A stretch of 64,000 nt of DNA from Bradyrhizobium sp. CCGB12 (GCF_024199845.1 NZ_JANADO010000002.1:186001-250000); one strand, 5' to 3'. Numbered from the stretch's first letter, positions 17,810-26,549 are shown. Notes: generated by a model from the sequence alone, not told the origin. A program made the numbers and translations.

Positions 17810-18123
17810 ATGGCGAAATCCGACAGGCTGGTTATCCCTTCCAAGCTGCGGCTGAGCTAAATCAAGCATTCGCCTCGGCTGACCCTCATGCAATTTGCAA
17901 GCAATCGGGCAAGCTCTTAAAAATTTCAAGGTTGCGGAGATCTCCGAGGAAGCGGGACTGCAGCGTAGAAGTATCTGCCGAGCGTTCGCCAGCGGACGGC
18001 TTCCGAATTTACAACGGTCACTCTGCGTCCTCACGGCTACGGGCCTTAGAGCTCAGGGTTGCCTCACGCGCGGGCGCCAAGATTAGCCGTCGATTGCCAA
18101 GCGGCCGTTCGCGCGACCATTAA
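17810..18123 (+). pseudogene. Addiction-module antidote (HigA-like helix-turn-helix), frameshifted
   Basis: Across frames: AAELNQAFASADPHAICK, AIGQALKNFKVAEISEEAGL, QRRSICRAFASGR, then in another frame a FPNFTTV-like stretch, and finally ELRVASRAGAKISRRLPSG. This follows the layout of rhizobial 'putative addiction module antidote' proteins. The helix-turn-helix core is readable but at least two indels break it. No partner toxin is visible. Confidence 0.5.
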
Positions 18124-18221
18124 CAAGCGAGCGCGCTCTCAGCAACGCAGCTTGACCGTCGCTGACGGGATCCCGCCGACGGCGGAGCCGGCGGTTTGCT
18201 TTGGTCGCCTGCAAAATGCGA

Positions 18222-18249
18222 AGGCCGCAGCAGGGCACCGCTGCGGCCT
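18222..18249. terminator. Perfect 10-base-pair hairpin
   Basis: AGGCCGCAGC (18222-18231), 8-base loop, GCTGCGGCCT (18240-18249). On the minus strand it is followed by TCGCATTTTGC, so it may be a terminator in that direction. It sits just left of dispersed repeat copy 2. Confidence 0.5.
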
Positions 18250-18256
18250 AGCATTC

Positions 18257-18308
18257 TCGAAAAAATCCGGGTGAAAATATCTAAGTGAAATATCTAGCCA
18301 GCCCCGGT
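18257..18308. repeat. Dispersed repeat, copy 2
   Basis: Matches 9795-9846 (AAAAAATCC, GGGTGAAAA, TCTAAGTG, AGCCAGCCCCGGT) with small indels. Here it lies beside a strong hairpin; copy 1 has no such hairpin. Confidence 0.6.
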
Positions 18309-18375
18309 CCGGTGAGTCTAACTGCACAAGTCTTGCTTGCCGGCGATAGAGAGGCATAAATGCAGCTTCTCATAG

Positions 18376-18707
18376 TTGTTATTATCTTGCTGGGCGACCT
18401 TGTCGGTCGCCGTCGTGCAAAGCTCTGGAGGGAGTTCAGGTGGTTCGTCATCCGGCGGCGGTGCGAACTCAACTGGTACAAGCGGCGGAGGTGGCTCGAT
18501 GCTATCGAATGGGACCACACTCAGCGGAACGGCGGCTCGCCTGCCCCAACACGTCCAATGCTAAAAGCCACGGAACGACGTGTGAGAAACTCGGCGCAAC
18601 TAATCCCGATCAAGCTGTGGGGATCTCGGCCCACGTACAATACGCCAGCTGCAGACGGGGCCGTCCAGCAGCTCGGAAACACCAACACGGGCATCCTGAA
18701 GAAGTAA
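18376..18707 (+). pseudogene. Gly/Ser-rich secreted protein, frameshifted
   Basis: Begins with a hydrophobic stretch, then SSGGSSGGSSSGGGANSTGT and SGGGGSMLSNGTTLSG, and after frame changes ends AVQQLGNTNTGILKK before TAA at 18705. The layout (signal peptide, Gly/Ser repeats, short charged end) resembles small exported Bradyrhizobium proteins, one of which is intact at 21606-22007. The frame is broken at least once. Confidence 0.4.
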
Positions 18708-18804
18708 CGCCGGGTGATAGTGCGCAACGAGGGAGGTCGGCTGTTGGCCCTCATGACGACTTGCCTAGGAGCATCGCCAGTGCCGTTTTAAAGTGTGACA
18801 GAAC

Positions 18805-19062
18805 CTATCTCAGATCCCGAACTTTACATGCGAAAACGGTCCCGCGAGCACCGCGCCGACGACGTTGGCACAAACAAAACCCAGTCGCTCCGAATGAAGC
18901 CGTAGACGATCCAAAGGATCAGCCTGCCGTAAGGGCCGTCAGCATTCCCAACGAGAGGTCTCGGGTCGATCCGTATGGCCAGGCGTTCTGGAGTTGAGGG
19001 ATCTAGGACTGGGACGCGAGGATGGCGGCGAGTCCACCGAGATAACGTGCAATTCGGGTCAT
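18805..19062 (-). pseudogene. SemiSWEET-type sugar transporter, broken
   Basis: From ATG 19062: MTRIARYLGGLAAILASQS, TAG, IPQLQNAWPYGSTRDLSLGM LTALTAG, then in a second frame LILWIVYGFIRSDWVLFV, in a third ANVVGAVLAG, then back to TVFACKVRDLR. These are the three helices of a SemiSWEET (PQ-loop) protein; the P-Q of IPQL and the WIVYG motif are clear. One nonsense codon and two or more compensating frameshifts kill it. Confidence 0.65.
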
Positions 19063-19145
19063 TGCCGGGCTTTCCAAGAGACCGGCGACCGGCACCGGTC
19101 CTGACGGTTCCCAAATGACGCGCTTTCCAGCTGAAGCCGCTCGGA

Positions 19146-19170
19146 GGAACCACTCAACTTTCCTTCGGTT
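19146..19170 (+). promoter_or_regulatory. EcfG-type general-stress promoter
   Basis: GGAAC at 19146-19150, 16 bases, GGTT at 19167-19170. It lies 33 bases before the DUF892 start. Confidence 0.65.
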
Positions 19171-19203
19171 GTCCGCCCATCAACACGCATCGAGGAGAGA
19201 CAA

Positions 19204-19701
19204 ATGGCACAGACGGCGCGAGACATTTTTGTGGTGGGATTGAGGAACGCCCACGCGATGGAAACGCAGGCGCGCGAGCTCATGGAGCGGCAGTCGGAAC
19301 GGCTGGACGACTACCCCGAGGTGAAGGCGAAGGTCGCCGCTCATCTTGAGGAGACGAACGCCCAGTTGCGGCGGCTTGAGCAATGCCTCGACGCTTGTGG
19401 CGAGAGTTCGTCTGCCCTCAAGGATACGACGCAGTCGATCGCAGCGAATGCGATGGCGATGGCACATTCCATGGCGGGCGACGAAATTCTAAAGAACACC
19501 TTCGCGAACAATGCCTTCGAACATTTCGAAATCGCTGCCTACAAGTCGCTCCTGGCGCTCTGCTCGGCTGCTGGAATGGAATCATCGCGTGCCCTGTTGA
19601 AGGCTTCGCTGGAGGAGGAGGAGCGCATGGCCGCATGGATCGACACGAACGTCGAGAAAGTGACCATGGAATATGTTGAGCACGAACGGCAGGCAGCCTA
19701 G
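19204..19701 (+). CDS. DUF892 (YciE/YciF) ferritin-like protein
   Basis: 165 residues, all helical. MAQTARDIFVVGLRNAHAME starts the family pattern, ETQARELMERQ and NAFEHFEIAAYKSLLALCSA carry the Glu/His positions expected at a di-iron site, and the end is EEERMAAWIDTNVEKVTMEY. YciE/YciF-type proteins are general-stress proteins whose exact reaction is unclear. A strong AGGAGAG ribosome binding site and a stress promoter precede it. A second, broken copy is at 39285-39700, and a third DUF892 domain is fused to the Mn-catalase at 37866-39134. Confidence 0.88.
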   Translation: MAQTARDIFVVGLRNAHAMETQARELMERQSERLDDYPEVKAKVAAHLEETNAQLRRLEQCLDACGESSSALKDTTQSIAANAMAMAHSMAGDEILKNTFANNAFEHFEIAAYKSLLALCSAAGMESSRALLKASLEEEERMAAWIDTNVEKVTMEYVEHERQAA

Positions 19702-20150
19702 CATTTATAACGGGCGCGCTAATCGAAGCAGTAAAGTGGCGAGCCCGCCTTTGACATACCCAGCGATTGTGGGGAGGGCTGCAAGCCGCCGTAGCCCTCC
19801 ATGCGGACACACGTCTCCGCCTCGCTCCGCCGGCCTTTCGGATCAGAACCACCAGGCTTCGGTGATAGCCGTGTCGTCCCACGGGGTAGCGCGGCGTACA
19901 TCGTCCGCGCACCGTTCATAGAGTCACCGCGACCTGTCTGATGCCCGATGTGCCGGTACATCTTTTGAATTGTATCAGTCGGACTAGTGAGCACGAAGGC
20001 GCCTGTCGGATGGAAGATCCTCGTGCTTCGCCGCGCCAGTTCGGTGCGCAACTCGGTCCGATCATACTGTGCCTGCCAACAACTGCCGATCGGAGCTGCT
20101 TTTCAGCTCGCGGCCCCTCGCGGTGAAGTTCCCGGCTTCTGTCGAAGTCC
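19702..20150. other. Intergenic, nothing recognised
   Basis: No protein family seen. An imperfect GC-rich inverted repeat lies just after the DUF892 stop (GGGCGCGC near 19711 with GCGAGCCCGCC near 19738), possibly a worn terminator. Confidence 0.4.
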
Positions 20151-20480
20151 CTAGCCATTCGTAACATCTCCAATCGCCTCGCGCGGCGATCGGCCGAATT
20201 TCCTCAAGCTACGAAAATATTCAAGCTGAAGATGCGCCGATGTGCCGCGCCTCGGGATCGTCTTCAGGTGCTGGATATCGTCTTCGATGCCGAGATGGGC
20301 GATGTCGGGAGCCAGCATGGCGATCACCGCCTCGAGCCAGCTGCGAAATGAAATCGGCTCGAACGTTACCAGATCGATATACGTCCCGTCGGTTCCATAG
20401 CGTTGGGCTCGCCAGCGGTTCTCCTCAATCAGCGCGCGGTGCACGGCCGAATGGGTGGCGTTCAGGCCCCGATGGTGTAC
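20151..20480 (-). pseudogene. Carboxylate-amine ligase (GCS2/YbdK family), C-terminal fragment
   Basis: The minus strand reads ALFRALVRYVVHHRGLN, IEENRWRAQRYGTDGTYIDL, FEPISFRSWLEAVIAMLAPD, and RGTSAHLQLEYFRSLRKFG. This is the C-terminal part of the glutamate-cysteine-ligase-2 fold (E-N-R-W-x-A-x-R-Y-G signature). The first ~250 residues are missing: upstream the sequence turns into a SIR2 fragment on the opposite strand. Confidence 0.65.
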
Positions 20481-20485
20481 GACAT

Positions 20486-20938
20486 ACCGGACCAATGCCC
20501 GAAACAGAGCTGCGATTGCGATGTCCTGAAGAGGCCTTATGCAAAGGTCAGCAACGCGAAGGAGATTGCGGGCGCTGGCGCCGGCGTCACGCACATCATC
20601 AAAATCCACGGCGACTTCGACGATGATGCCTCGCTCGTTCTGACCGAGACTGACTTTCTCAACCGGCTCGCCTTCGATTCTCCGCTCGACATCCGCTTTC
20701 GCGCCGATGCCCTGGGAAGCACGCTGCTCTTCGTCAGCATGTCTGATCCGAACATACGGCTGCTGCTGCACCGGATCTGGCAGATCTGGGATGGATCCGG
20801 GCATCGTCAGGACCGGCCGAAATCCTTCGTGTTCGTCGCCCAACGCAATCCGGTGCAGGCACCATTACTCCGACGGATGGCATAACCTTAGATGATGGCC
20901 TCAGCCGGTTTCTTCTGGACATCCGGACAGCATCTTAA
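20486..20938 (+). pseudogene. SIR2-like domain protein, 5'-truncated and frameshifted
   Basis: Reads RPYAKVSNAKEIAGAGAG, THIIKIHGDFDDDASLVLTE TDFLNRLAF, ALGSTLLFVSMSDPNIRLLL and DRPKSFVFVAQRNPVQAPLL. IIKI/FHGD and SMSDPN are the NAD-pocket motifs of SIR2-like (SIR2_2) proteins. The usual G-Y before SMSDPN is missing (a 6-base deletion), and a frameshift near 20880 moves the tail (GITLDDGLSRFLLDIRTAS) out of frame. The N-terminal half is replaced by the ligase fragment, so this is a chimeric junction. Confidence 0.65.
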
Positions 20939-21296
20939 CCGGCAGCGTTAGGGCCAGTTCGCTTGCCGAGGTGCAACATGCGTTATCGCCGCACACTGCA
21001 GCTCCTATTTCGGGTGGGAGCAAGGCTTGCGGCATGCTGTATGTCCAGAGAGCCGGGCTACCAGCGTTGTGCCATGGCGGGCTCCGATAGGTTGAAGGAT
21101 TTTTCGGGACCGGCTTCCTAGCGGCTTGGCCGGTAGCTGAGGCGATAGATCTGATCGTCGCGACTAAGGTCTAGAAGCTCGGCGCAGAGCCGGCGCGCTT
21201 CCAGGGCGTGGCCAAGGCGCCGGAAGGTTTGGTTGCCGAAGGTCAGGTCGCACTTGCGCTCAGCGGCGGCTTCGTTTGGGGTGGGTAGCGTGGGGA
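20939..21296. other. Intergenic
   Basis: No family recognised. A minus-strand open frame (21118-21327) overlaps the start of the ligD fragment and is probably chance. Confidence 0.4.
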
Positions 21297-21560
21297 AGCG
21301 TACCAAGGCTTTGATGCCGGGGCTCATTAAACCCCCACGCTAGCGGCTCTGAGGATAACGCTCCTTCGGGTGGTCAAATGGATTAGCGAGATTAAGTATG
21401 ACGGCTACCGCGCGCAGGTTCATAGGCCGCGGCGCCGCGTTCACCCGCAACAGCCACGACTGAACGCGGCGGTTTTCGCACATTGCCCCGGCGAACGACC
21501 TCGACCGGCCGCGCGCAGCTCCCGCGAATCGCGCTCTGGAGGAGCGTGCCCTTTTGAAGC
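21297..21560 (+). pseudogene. ligD: LigD-type ATP-dependent DNA ligase, N-terminal fragment (copy 1)
   Basis: Across frames: KRTKALMPGLIKP, WISEIKYDGYRAQVH, AAFTRNSHD, TRRFSHIAPANDLDRP. E-I-K-Y-D-G-Y-R is the ligase active site (the Lys becomes adenylated). Several stops and shifts interrupt it and the rest of the ligase is gone. The same segment recurs at 25065, in a longer but equally broken copy. Confidence 0.65.
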
Positions 21561-21605
21561 GAGGCCCGTCGGGTTTACCCCGCCGGGCCTGTGGTATGTG
21601 GCGCG

Positions 21606-22007
21606 CTACCTACCGGTCGGGTCATCGCCTCTGCCTGGCCGGATAGCACCCTTCTGCAGTCCGCCGGCTGAACTACTGCCGGTGCCGGACGATGCTCCTG
21701 TCCCGGTACCTGACGTTCCGCCTGAGGTGCCCGCGCCCGTTCCCGCAGATCCGCCGATTCCGCCGGGGCCAGCTCCATTCCCTGCACTGGCACCCGTACC
21801 AGCGCCGGCTCCCGTTCCCCCGCCACCGATTCCGCCGGGGCCAGCTCCATTCCCTGAACTGGCACCCGTACCAGCTCCAGCTCCGGCGCCACCCGCTCCG
21901 GCGCCACCTGCTCCGCCAGCTCCGCCCGCGCCTTGGGCATAAGCAAACCCCACGGATCCGCCTGCCAGCAGCGCGCACGTCAGCAATGATAAGACTGTCT
22001 TTCGCAT
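21606..22007 (-). CDS. Secreted Gly/Ala-rich repeat protein
   Basis: 133 residues. MRKTVLSLLTCALLAGGSVG FAYAQ is a clear Sec signal peptide, probably cleaved after AYA or AYAQ. The mature part is almost entirely Gly, Ala, Ser and Thr with two copies of GTGAS(S/A)GNGAGPGGIGG and a short basic C-terminus (KGAIRPGRGDDPTGR). It should be an unstructured periplasmic or surface protein of unknown role. An EcfG-type promoter at 22041-22065 implies stress induction. Confidence 0.7.
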   Translation of the reverse strand: MRKTVLSLLTCALLAGGSVGFAYAQGAGGAGGAGGAGAGGAGAGAGTGASSGNGAGPGGIGGGGTGAGAGTGASAGNGAGPGGIGGSAGTGAGTSGGTSGTGTGASSGTGSSSAGGLQKGAIRPGRGDDPTGR

Positions 22008-22040
22008 ATGAAGGCTCCTATTTGTGTTTTGTGTTGGGCT

Positions 22041-22065
22041 AACCGAGCCTGCAAAAGGACGTTCC
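22041..22065 (-). promoter_or_regulatory. EcfG-type general-stress promoter
   Basis: On the minus strand GGAAC (22065-22061), 16 bases, GGTT (22044-22041), 34 bases before the Gly-rich protein start at 22007. Confidence 0.6.
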
Positions 22066-22470
22066 TAGAGACACCGAGCGGCGTCGTAGCGTCGCCTAGG
22101 TCTCGGGCTCGGCAACGTCCTGCGACGAACTTGGTCATTGACCCCGATGCGGTCACCATGCATTGACCGCGTCCGGCGAACTGCCAATTGCCCATACCTC
22201 AAGTCCGGCCATTGAGGCAGTAGCGCTCGTGGGTGACTGCAAAGGTCGAATAGCCACGGTTCGCCACAACACAGGCGCGGCAAATATCAGGAAGCGCTGC
22301 TTCATTGGAAGTTCCAGTTTCGGCGTTGAAGCACGCCGAGTGAGGCTGCGTTCCAAACGCGCGCCCAGCACGTGAATCTCAGGAATCCACACGCGCGATT
22401 AACCTGTGTGAAGCCACTCGCGTTGGATCGCGGCTAGGGTCACCGCTGCGACGTTTCGATCGAAAGTAGG
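22066..22470. other. Intergenic
   Basis: No recognised gene. A minus-strand frame from about 22303 begins MKQRFLIFAAPVL, signal-like, but soon loses protein character. Confidence 0.4.
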
Positions 22471-23667
22471 ATGCCCGAACAGTCTTCGCGCCTTAGAAAC
22501 TTTACCATCAATTTCGGCCCTCAGCATCCCGCGGCCCATGGCGTCCTGCGGCTCGTGCTCGAGCTTGACGGCGAAGTCGTCGCGCGCGTTGATCCCCATA
22601 TCGGACTGCTGCATCGGGGCACCGAGAAGCTGATTGAGGCCAAGACCTACCTCCAGGCCATTCCGTATTTCGATCGACTCGACTACGTCGCCCCCCTGAC
22701 GCAGGAGCATGCTTTCTGCCTTGCGATCGAAAGACTGATCGGCCTCGAAGTGCCGCGGCGCGGACAGCTGATCAGGGTGCTCTATCATGAGATCAGCCGG
22801 ATCCTGTCACACCTCCTGAACGTCACGACGCAAGCTATGGACGTTGGTGCCCTGACCCCGCCGCTATGGGGCTTCGAGGAGCGCGAGAAGCTCATGGTGT
22901 TTTACGAGCGTGCATCCGGCAGCCGAATGCATGCGAACTACTACCGGCCCGGCGGCGTGCATCAGGATCTTCCGCACAAGCTGATCGATGATATCGAGGC
23001 CTGGTGCGATCCATTCCTACGCGTAGTCGATGACCTCGACCGGCTGCTTTCGCCCAATCGGATCTTCAAGGCGCGCAACGTGGATATCGGCAGGGTGACA
23101 CTCGAGTAGGCCTGGGCGTGGGGCTTTTCCGGCGTCATGGTGCGCGGCTCCGGAGCGGCCTGGGACCTGCGGAAGGCGCAGCCTTACGATTGCTATGACG
23201 AGATGGACTTCGATATCCCGATCGGCAGGAACGGCGATTGCTATGACCGCTATCACATTCGCATGGAGGAGATGCGGCAGTCAGTCCCCATCATGAAGGA
23301 GTGCATCGAGAAGCTGAAGTCCCCGGACGGAAGACGTCCCGTTCTCGTGCAGGATAATAAAGTCGCGCCGCCCAGGCGCGGAGAGATGAAGCGATCGATG
23401 GAGGCACTGATCCATCATTTCAAGCTCTACACCGAAGGATTTCATGTTCCGGCAGGCGAGATCTACGTCGCGGTCGAGGCTCCGAAAGGCGAGTTCGGCG
23501 TGTTTCTCGTGTCAGACGGGACCAACAAGGCCTACAAGTGCAAGATCCGCTCGCCGGGACTTGCCCATCTCCAGGCAATGGACTTCCTTTGCAAGGGGCA
23601 TTTGCTTGCCGACGTGTCAGCGATTCTGGGCTCGCTGGACATCGTGTTCGGTGAGGTCGATCGCTGA
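22471..23667 (+). pseudogene. nuoD: NADH-quinone oxidoreductase subunit D, orphan copy with one in-frame stop
   Basis: A full-length NuoD frame of about 398 codons: [60 protein letters not shown], then VTLE, TAG (23107-23109), [20 protein letters not shown] and on to [15 protein letters not shown]. Everything except that one codon is normal, including length. NuoD forms the quinone-site wall of complex I and lies within a nuo operon elsewhere; here there is no other nuo gene. It is a recently inactivated orphan paralogue. Confidence 0.9.
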
Positions 23668-23833
23668 GCGCTCGTCGAGACCATGGTCTAGTCGGATTGG
23701 GTGTGTCGGGACGTCCAACCCTCGGGTCAAGCCCGATTCGAAGCACCCGATTGCCGCCTCGGCCCTTTAAGTCGTTGATTCATTAGCACCTGTTATCACG
23801 CTTGGCGCTGTTTTCGCCTTCTTAGTGGGTAGT

Positions 23834-24085
23834 GTGGTCTCGCATCAACGCCTCAGTCCGGCGAAAAAGCGCGCCATTCTCGCCTGATGGGCATCCGATG
23901 CATCCGCGAGTGCATCCTGTCCTTGGCTACGCGCGCCGGCCGGGCTGAAGGCGCCCGTCTCCATCGATGAGATCCTAGAGGCATTGTGCGCTCTTGATGG
24001 GGCGCCGCGGCACCCGTCGGGCGGCAAGCCGATGCATCTTCGGTCGGTGGATCGCCGCGCCGCGGCCAAGCAGTCCGGGTTTAGG
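23834..24085 (+). pseudogene. Conserved hypothetical protein with nonsense codon
   Basis: GTG 23834 opens VVSHQRLSPAKKRAILA, then TGA (23885-23887), then WASDASASASCPWLRAPAGL, SIDEILEALCALDGAPRHPS and GGKPMHLRSVDRRAA. One frame throughout, broken only by the TGA. I associate the sequence with a conserved Bradyrhizobium hypothetical protein. The stress promoter of the next gene overlaps its 3' end. Confidence 0.5.
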
Positions 24086-24108
24086 AACGTCTCCTGCTGC
24101 GACCTGTT
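24084..24108 (+). promoter_or_regulatory. EcfG-type general-stress promoter
   Basis: GGAAC at 24084-24088, 16 bases, TGTT at 24105-24108, 25 bases before ATG 24134. Confidence 0.55.
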
Positions 24109-24133
24109 TTCGAGCAAGTCACGGGAGAACAAT

Positions 24134-24331
24134 ATGGTTCAAAACAATAATGACAGACACAGGTCACGGCAGAACAGCGCGGTTGGTTGGATGGTCGGTG
24201 CTATCTTCGTCATAGCGGTGGTCGCGGCCGTCTTCTTCTACAACGGCCGAGATGTCGGTCATCAGGCCACCACCACGGACCCGACCAACGCCCCGAGCGT
24301 CACAACCGGCTCGAGTTCATCCAATAACTGA
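24134..24331 (+). CDS. Small single-pass membrane protein (65 aa)
   Basis: MVQNNNDRHRSRQNSAV is a polar, basic N-terminus, residues ~18-40 (GWMVGAIFVIAVVAAVFFY) form one membrane helix, and the tail is Thr/Ser-rich. Positive-inside predicts the N-terminus in the cytoplasm and the tail in the periplasm. CGGGAGAAC supplies the ribosome binding site. It has its own stress promoter and a strong terminator, so it is a complete single-gene unit. Confidence 0.7.
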   Translation: MVQNNNDRHRSRQNSAVGWMVGAIFVIAVVAAVFFYNGRDVGHQATTTDPTNAPSVTTGSSSSNN

Positions 24332-24347
24332 TTGCGCGCTTGCAATG

Positions 24348-24376
24348 ACGGGCCGCCCGTTAGGGCGGCCCGTTTG
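24348..24376 (+). terminator. Strong rho-independent terminator
   Basis: ACGGGCCGCCC (24348-24358), GTTA loop, GGGCGGCCCGT (24363-24373), then TT. An 11-base-pair perfect stem placed 16 bases after the membrane-protein stop. Confidence 0.8.
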
Positions 24377-24382
24377 CTGGCC

Positions 24383-24800
24383 TCAACCCAGCGGATTCGT
24401 CCCGGGCGGCTCGTTCATCTGCTTCATCTGCTCGCCGCTGTCGGGACGTGCGGGGCCGAGGACAGGCTCCTGGCCCAGTCGCTCGAAGCCCCCGCGGAAG
24501 GGGAAGGCCCCCCTGCCGTCGCGTGAAGCGCCTTCGCAACAGCGCAGGTTTGCAGAGAGTCGCCGCCGCGCTCGGTGCCCATGAACATGTAGCTGAACTC
24601 GGTCGCTTCTTTGCTGCGGCGAAGCTGTTCGGATGGGCAGCGATCCCTCGGCTCCATCTCGTCGATCACCGAGCCATTGCTGCTGATGCATGGTATCGCG
24701 TGCGATAAGGTAGCTCAGCATGTCCTGCATGCCCGGATCGCTCGTGGAATTGTAGAGGCAGACGGCGAGCGTCCGCCGTGGATTCGGCCACTCACTGGTA
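24383..24800 (-). pseudogene. Manganese catalase, C-terminal fragment
   Basis: The minus strand reads STSDPGMQDMLSYLIARDTM HQQQWL, then in another frame IDEME, TEFSYMFMGTERGG, and finally QEPVLGPARPDSGEQMKQMN EPPGTNPLG. D-M-L-S-x-L-I-A-R-D-T-M-H-Q-x-Q-W holds the last Mn-binding His of dimanganese catalases. The N-terminal two thirds are absent. It is not derived from the catalase at 37866-39134, whose C-terminus is a DUF892 domain instead. Confidence 0.65.
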
Positions 24801-25015
24801 CGGCTGTGCTAAGTGCCTAAAGAACATGATGTCGGCCGCGAGAACCTTAGCTGGCCGAATGTTGCCGTGACATGGGAGGTTACGCGCCTTGGCATACCGC
24901 TGCCGCTGGGCGGTTTGTCCTTCGGCATTTTACATTGAACGTAACGCTGTCTGTTCTAGAGGAGCCATGTGTATGTAAATGGCATTAGTTCCTTTGAGAG
25001 TAGGGTAGGCTAACT

Positions 25016-25055
25016 GCCCGCCGCTGGCGTCCAGGCTATCGGCGGGCGTGTTATT
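25016..25055 (+). terminator. Hairpin terminator-like element
   Basis: GCCCGCCG (25016-25023), 16-base loop, CGGCGGGC (25040-25047), then GTGTTATTAG. No intact gene precedes it within 200 bases. Confidence 0.5.
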
Positions 25056-25064
25056 AGTTGCGTA

Positions 25065-25968
25065 GTGACAAAGCTTACCAAGGCGTTGATGCCGAGTTCA
25101 TTAAACCTCGGCTGGCGGCCCCTGAAGGACAGCGCTCCTTCAGGTGCTCAGTGGATTCACGGGATCAAATACGACGGCTACCGGGTTCAAGTGCATGTAG
25201 ATCGCGGTGCTACAAAAATCTTCACTCGAAATGGGCACGATTGGACCCCACCGCTTTTCGCACATCGCCGTCTCCTCCAGGTTGCGCAGCCAGACGATGT
25301 TCAACGGCGAGGTTGCCGTGGTTCATGAGTGCCGAGCCAACTTCTCGGAGCTGCAAGTAGATCTTGCGAAGGCCGTCAGGAATCGAATGCTGTTTGTTCG
25401 ACATCCTTCAACACAACGGAGAGGACCTCCGCGGCAAACCCCAGCTACATCGCAAGGAACGTTTGATAGAGCTGATCGATCTGCTCGATCCGCCGAGCCT
25501 CTACAGCGATCATCATGATGGTGACGGACAGGCGATGTTCGAGGCGGACGCAAGACGATCTACGAGGGCATCGTGTCGAAACGGGCGGATGCTCCATACC
25601 GCTCGGACCGCAATGAAGCCTGGCTCAAGATCAAAGCCATCCAGCGCGGGAAATTGCCGGTGGTCGGTTATCAAAGACCCCACGGGTGTAGCGGCCCTCT
25701 ATCTTGGAAATCAGGAAGGGAAGGACCTCGTCTACATGAGCAAGGTCGGGACCGGCTGGAGTCGGACAACCTCAAGCCAGATCCGCAAGGCGCTCGATAC
25801 CTTGGTGAGCCCGAAACAGAAGCTGACCAAGGCCATCAGAAAGCTGAAGGCGACCTGGGAGGAGCCGAAGTTCTTTGCCGAGTCGAGTACCGGACATCAC
25901 CTCGGAAGGCCTGCTGCGCGCCAGCTCGTTCAAGGAACTCTCCAAAAGGAACGCGCCGATCCTAGCCG
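25065..25968 (+). pseudogene. ligD: LigD-type ATP-dependent DNA ligase, broken (copy 2)
   Basis: In order across three frames: MTKLTKALMPS, WIHGIKYDGYRVQVHVD, IFTRNGHDWT, FDILQHNGEDLRGKPQLHRK ERLIELIDLLDPPSLYSDHH, YEGIVSKRADAPYRSDRNEA, WLKIKAIQRGKLPVVG, KDPTGVAALYLGNQEGKDLV, FFAEVEYRTSP-like end and LLRASSFKELSK. This is the adenylation and OB-fold ligase of the NHEJ enzyme LigD, without polymerase or nuclease domains. At least five frameshifts are needed. Confidence 0.75.
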
Positions 25969-26068
25969 CGTTTCTCTCGGTCGAGCGGAGTACCGGCCGT
26001 GGATCCGGAAAAGCGCATTGCAAGGGCTGGACTGCTTCGACGAAGCCGTCGTGCAGGCGATCGAGGAA

Positions 26069-26221
26069 ATGAAAATGGAAAAGCCCACCCCAGAACAACT
26101 AGCCGAGCTCAAGAGGCTTAGCGCAATAGCACGGGTGCCGGATGAATCGGAGATCGTCACCTCGAAGGAGGCGGCGGAAATCCGAATCCGCGACCTGAAG
26201 GACAAGGCGAGGATGGAATGA
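26069..26221 (+). CDS. DUF3072-like small protein (50 aa)
   Basis: MKMEKPTPEQLAELKRLSAI ARVPDESEIVTSKEAAEIRI, ending RDLKDKARME. The pattern 'PT-x-x-Q-x-A-x-L-x-x-L-...-A-G/R-V-x-x-x' fits DUF3072. ATG 26069 follows GAGGAA closely. The open frame extends upstream without a start, so part of the N-terminus may have been lost when ligD copy 2 decayed. Its stop overlaps the next start, so the two are co-translated. Confidence 0.55.
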   Translation: MKMEKPTPEQLAELKRLSAIARVPDESEIVTSKEAAEIRIRDLKDKARME

Positions 26222-26469
26222 TGCCTGACAAACCGATCACTGGAGTCGAGTCCGAGCGCTCCGAAGAGGATATCCAACGCGAAGAGCTCGGTCCCCGCGG
26301 TGTCCCTGGCAAAGAAAGTGCGGCGAAGATGGCCGCTCAGCGAGAGAAGAAGACGCCGAGGGATGTTGATCCTGGACATCCCGCATCAACGACCAAGCCA
26401 TCGACTGGAGACCTCATTGGGCCTCGATATATCGCGAGTACGGCGTGGAATGGGATGAAGGCGTTGTAG
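26218..26469 (+). CDS. Small hydrophilic hypothetical protein (83 aa)
   Basis: MMPDKPITGVESERSEEDIQ, then REELGPRGVPGKESAAKMAA, a basic middle and an ordinary tail. The charged, Gly/Pro-rich composition suggests a disordered stress protein. The start overlaps the stop of the DUF3072 gene (ATGATG around 26219-26221). No family name could be assigned. Confidence 0.5.
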   Translation: MMPDKPITGVESERSEEDIQREELGPRGVPGKESAAKMAAQREKKTPRDVDPGHPASTTKPSTGDLIGPRYIASTAWNGMKAL

Positions 26470-26549
26470 CCTGGGATGATCTATTGCTCGGCGGATGGGC
26501 TCCTATCAACCATAGGCATCCCTGCGGCCATGATCGACGCGACCTTTGA

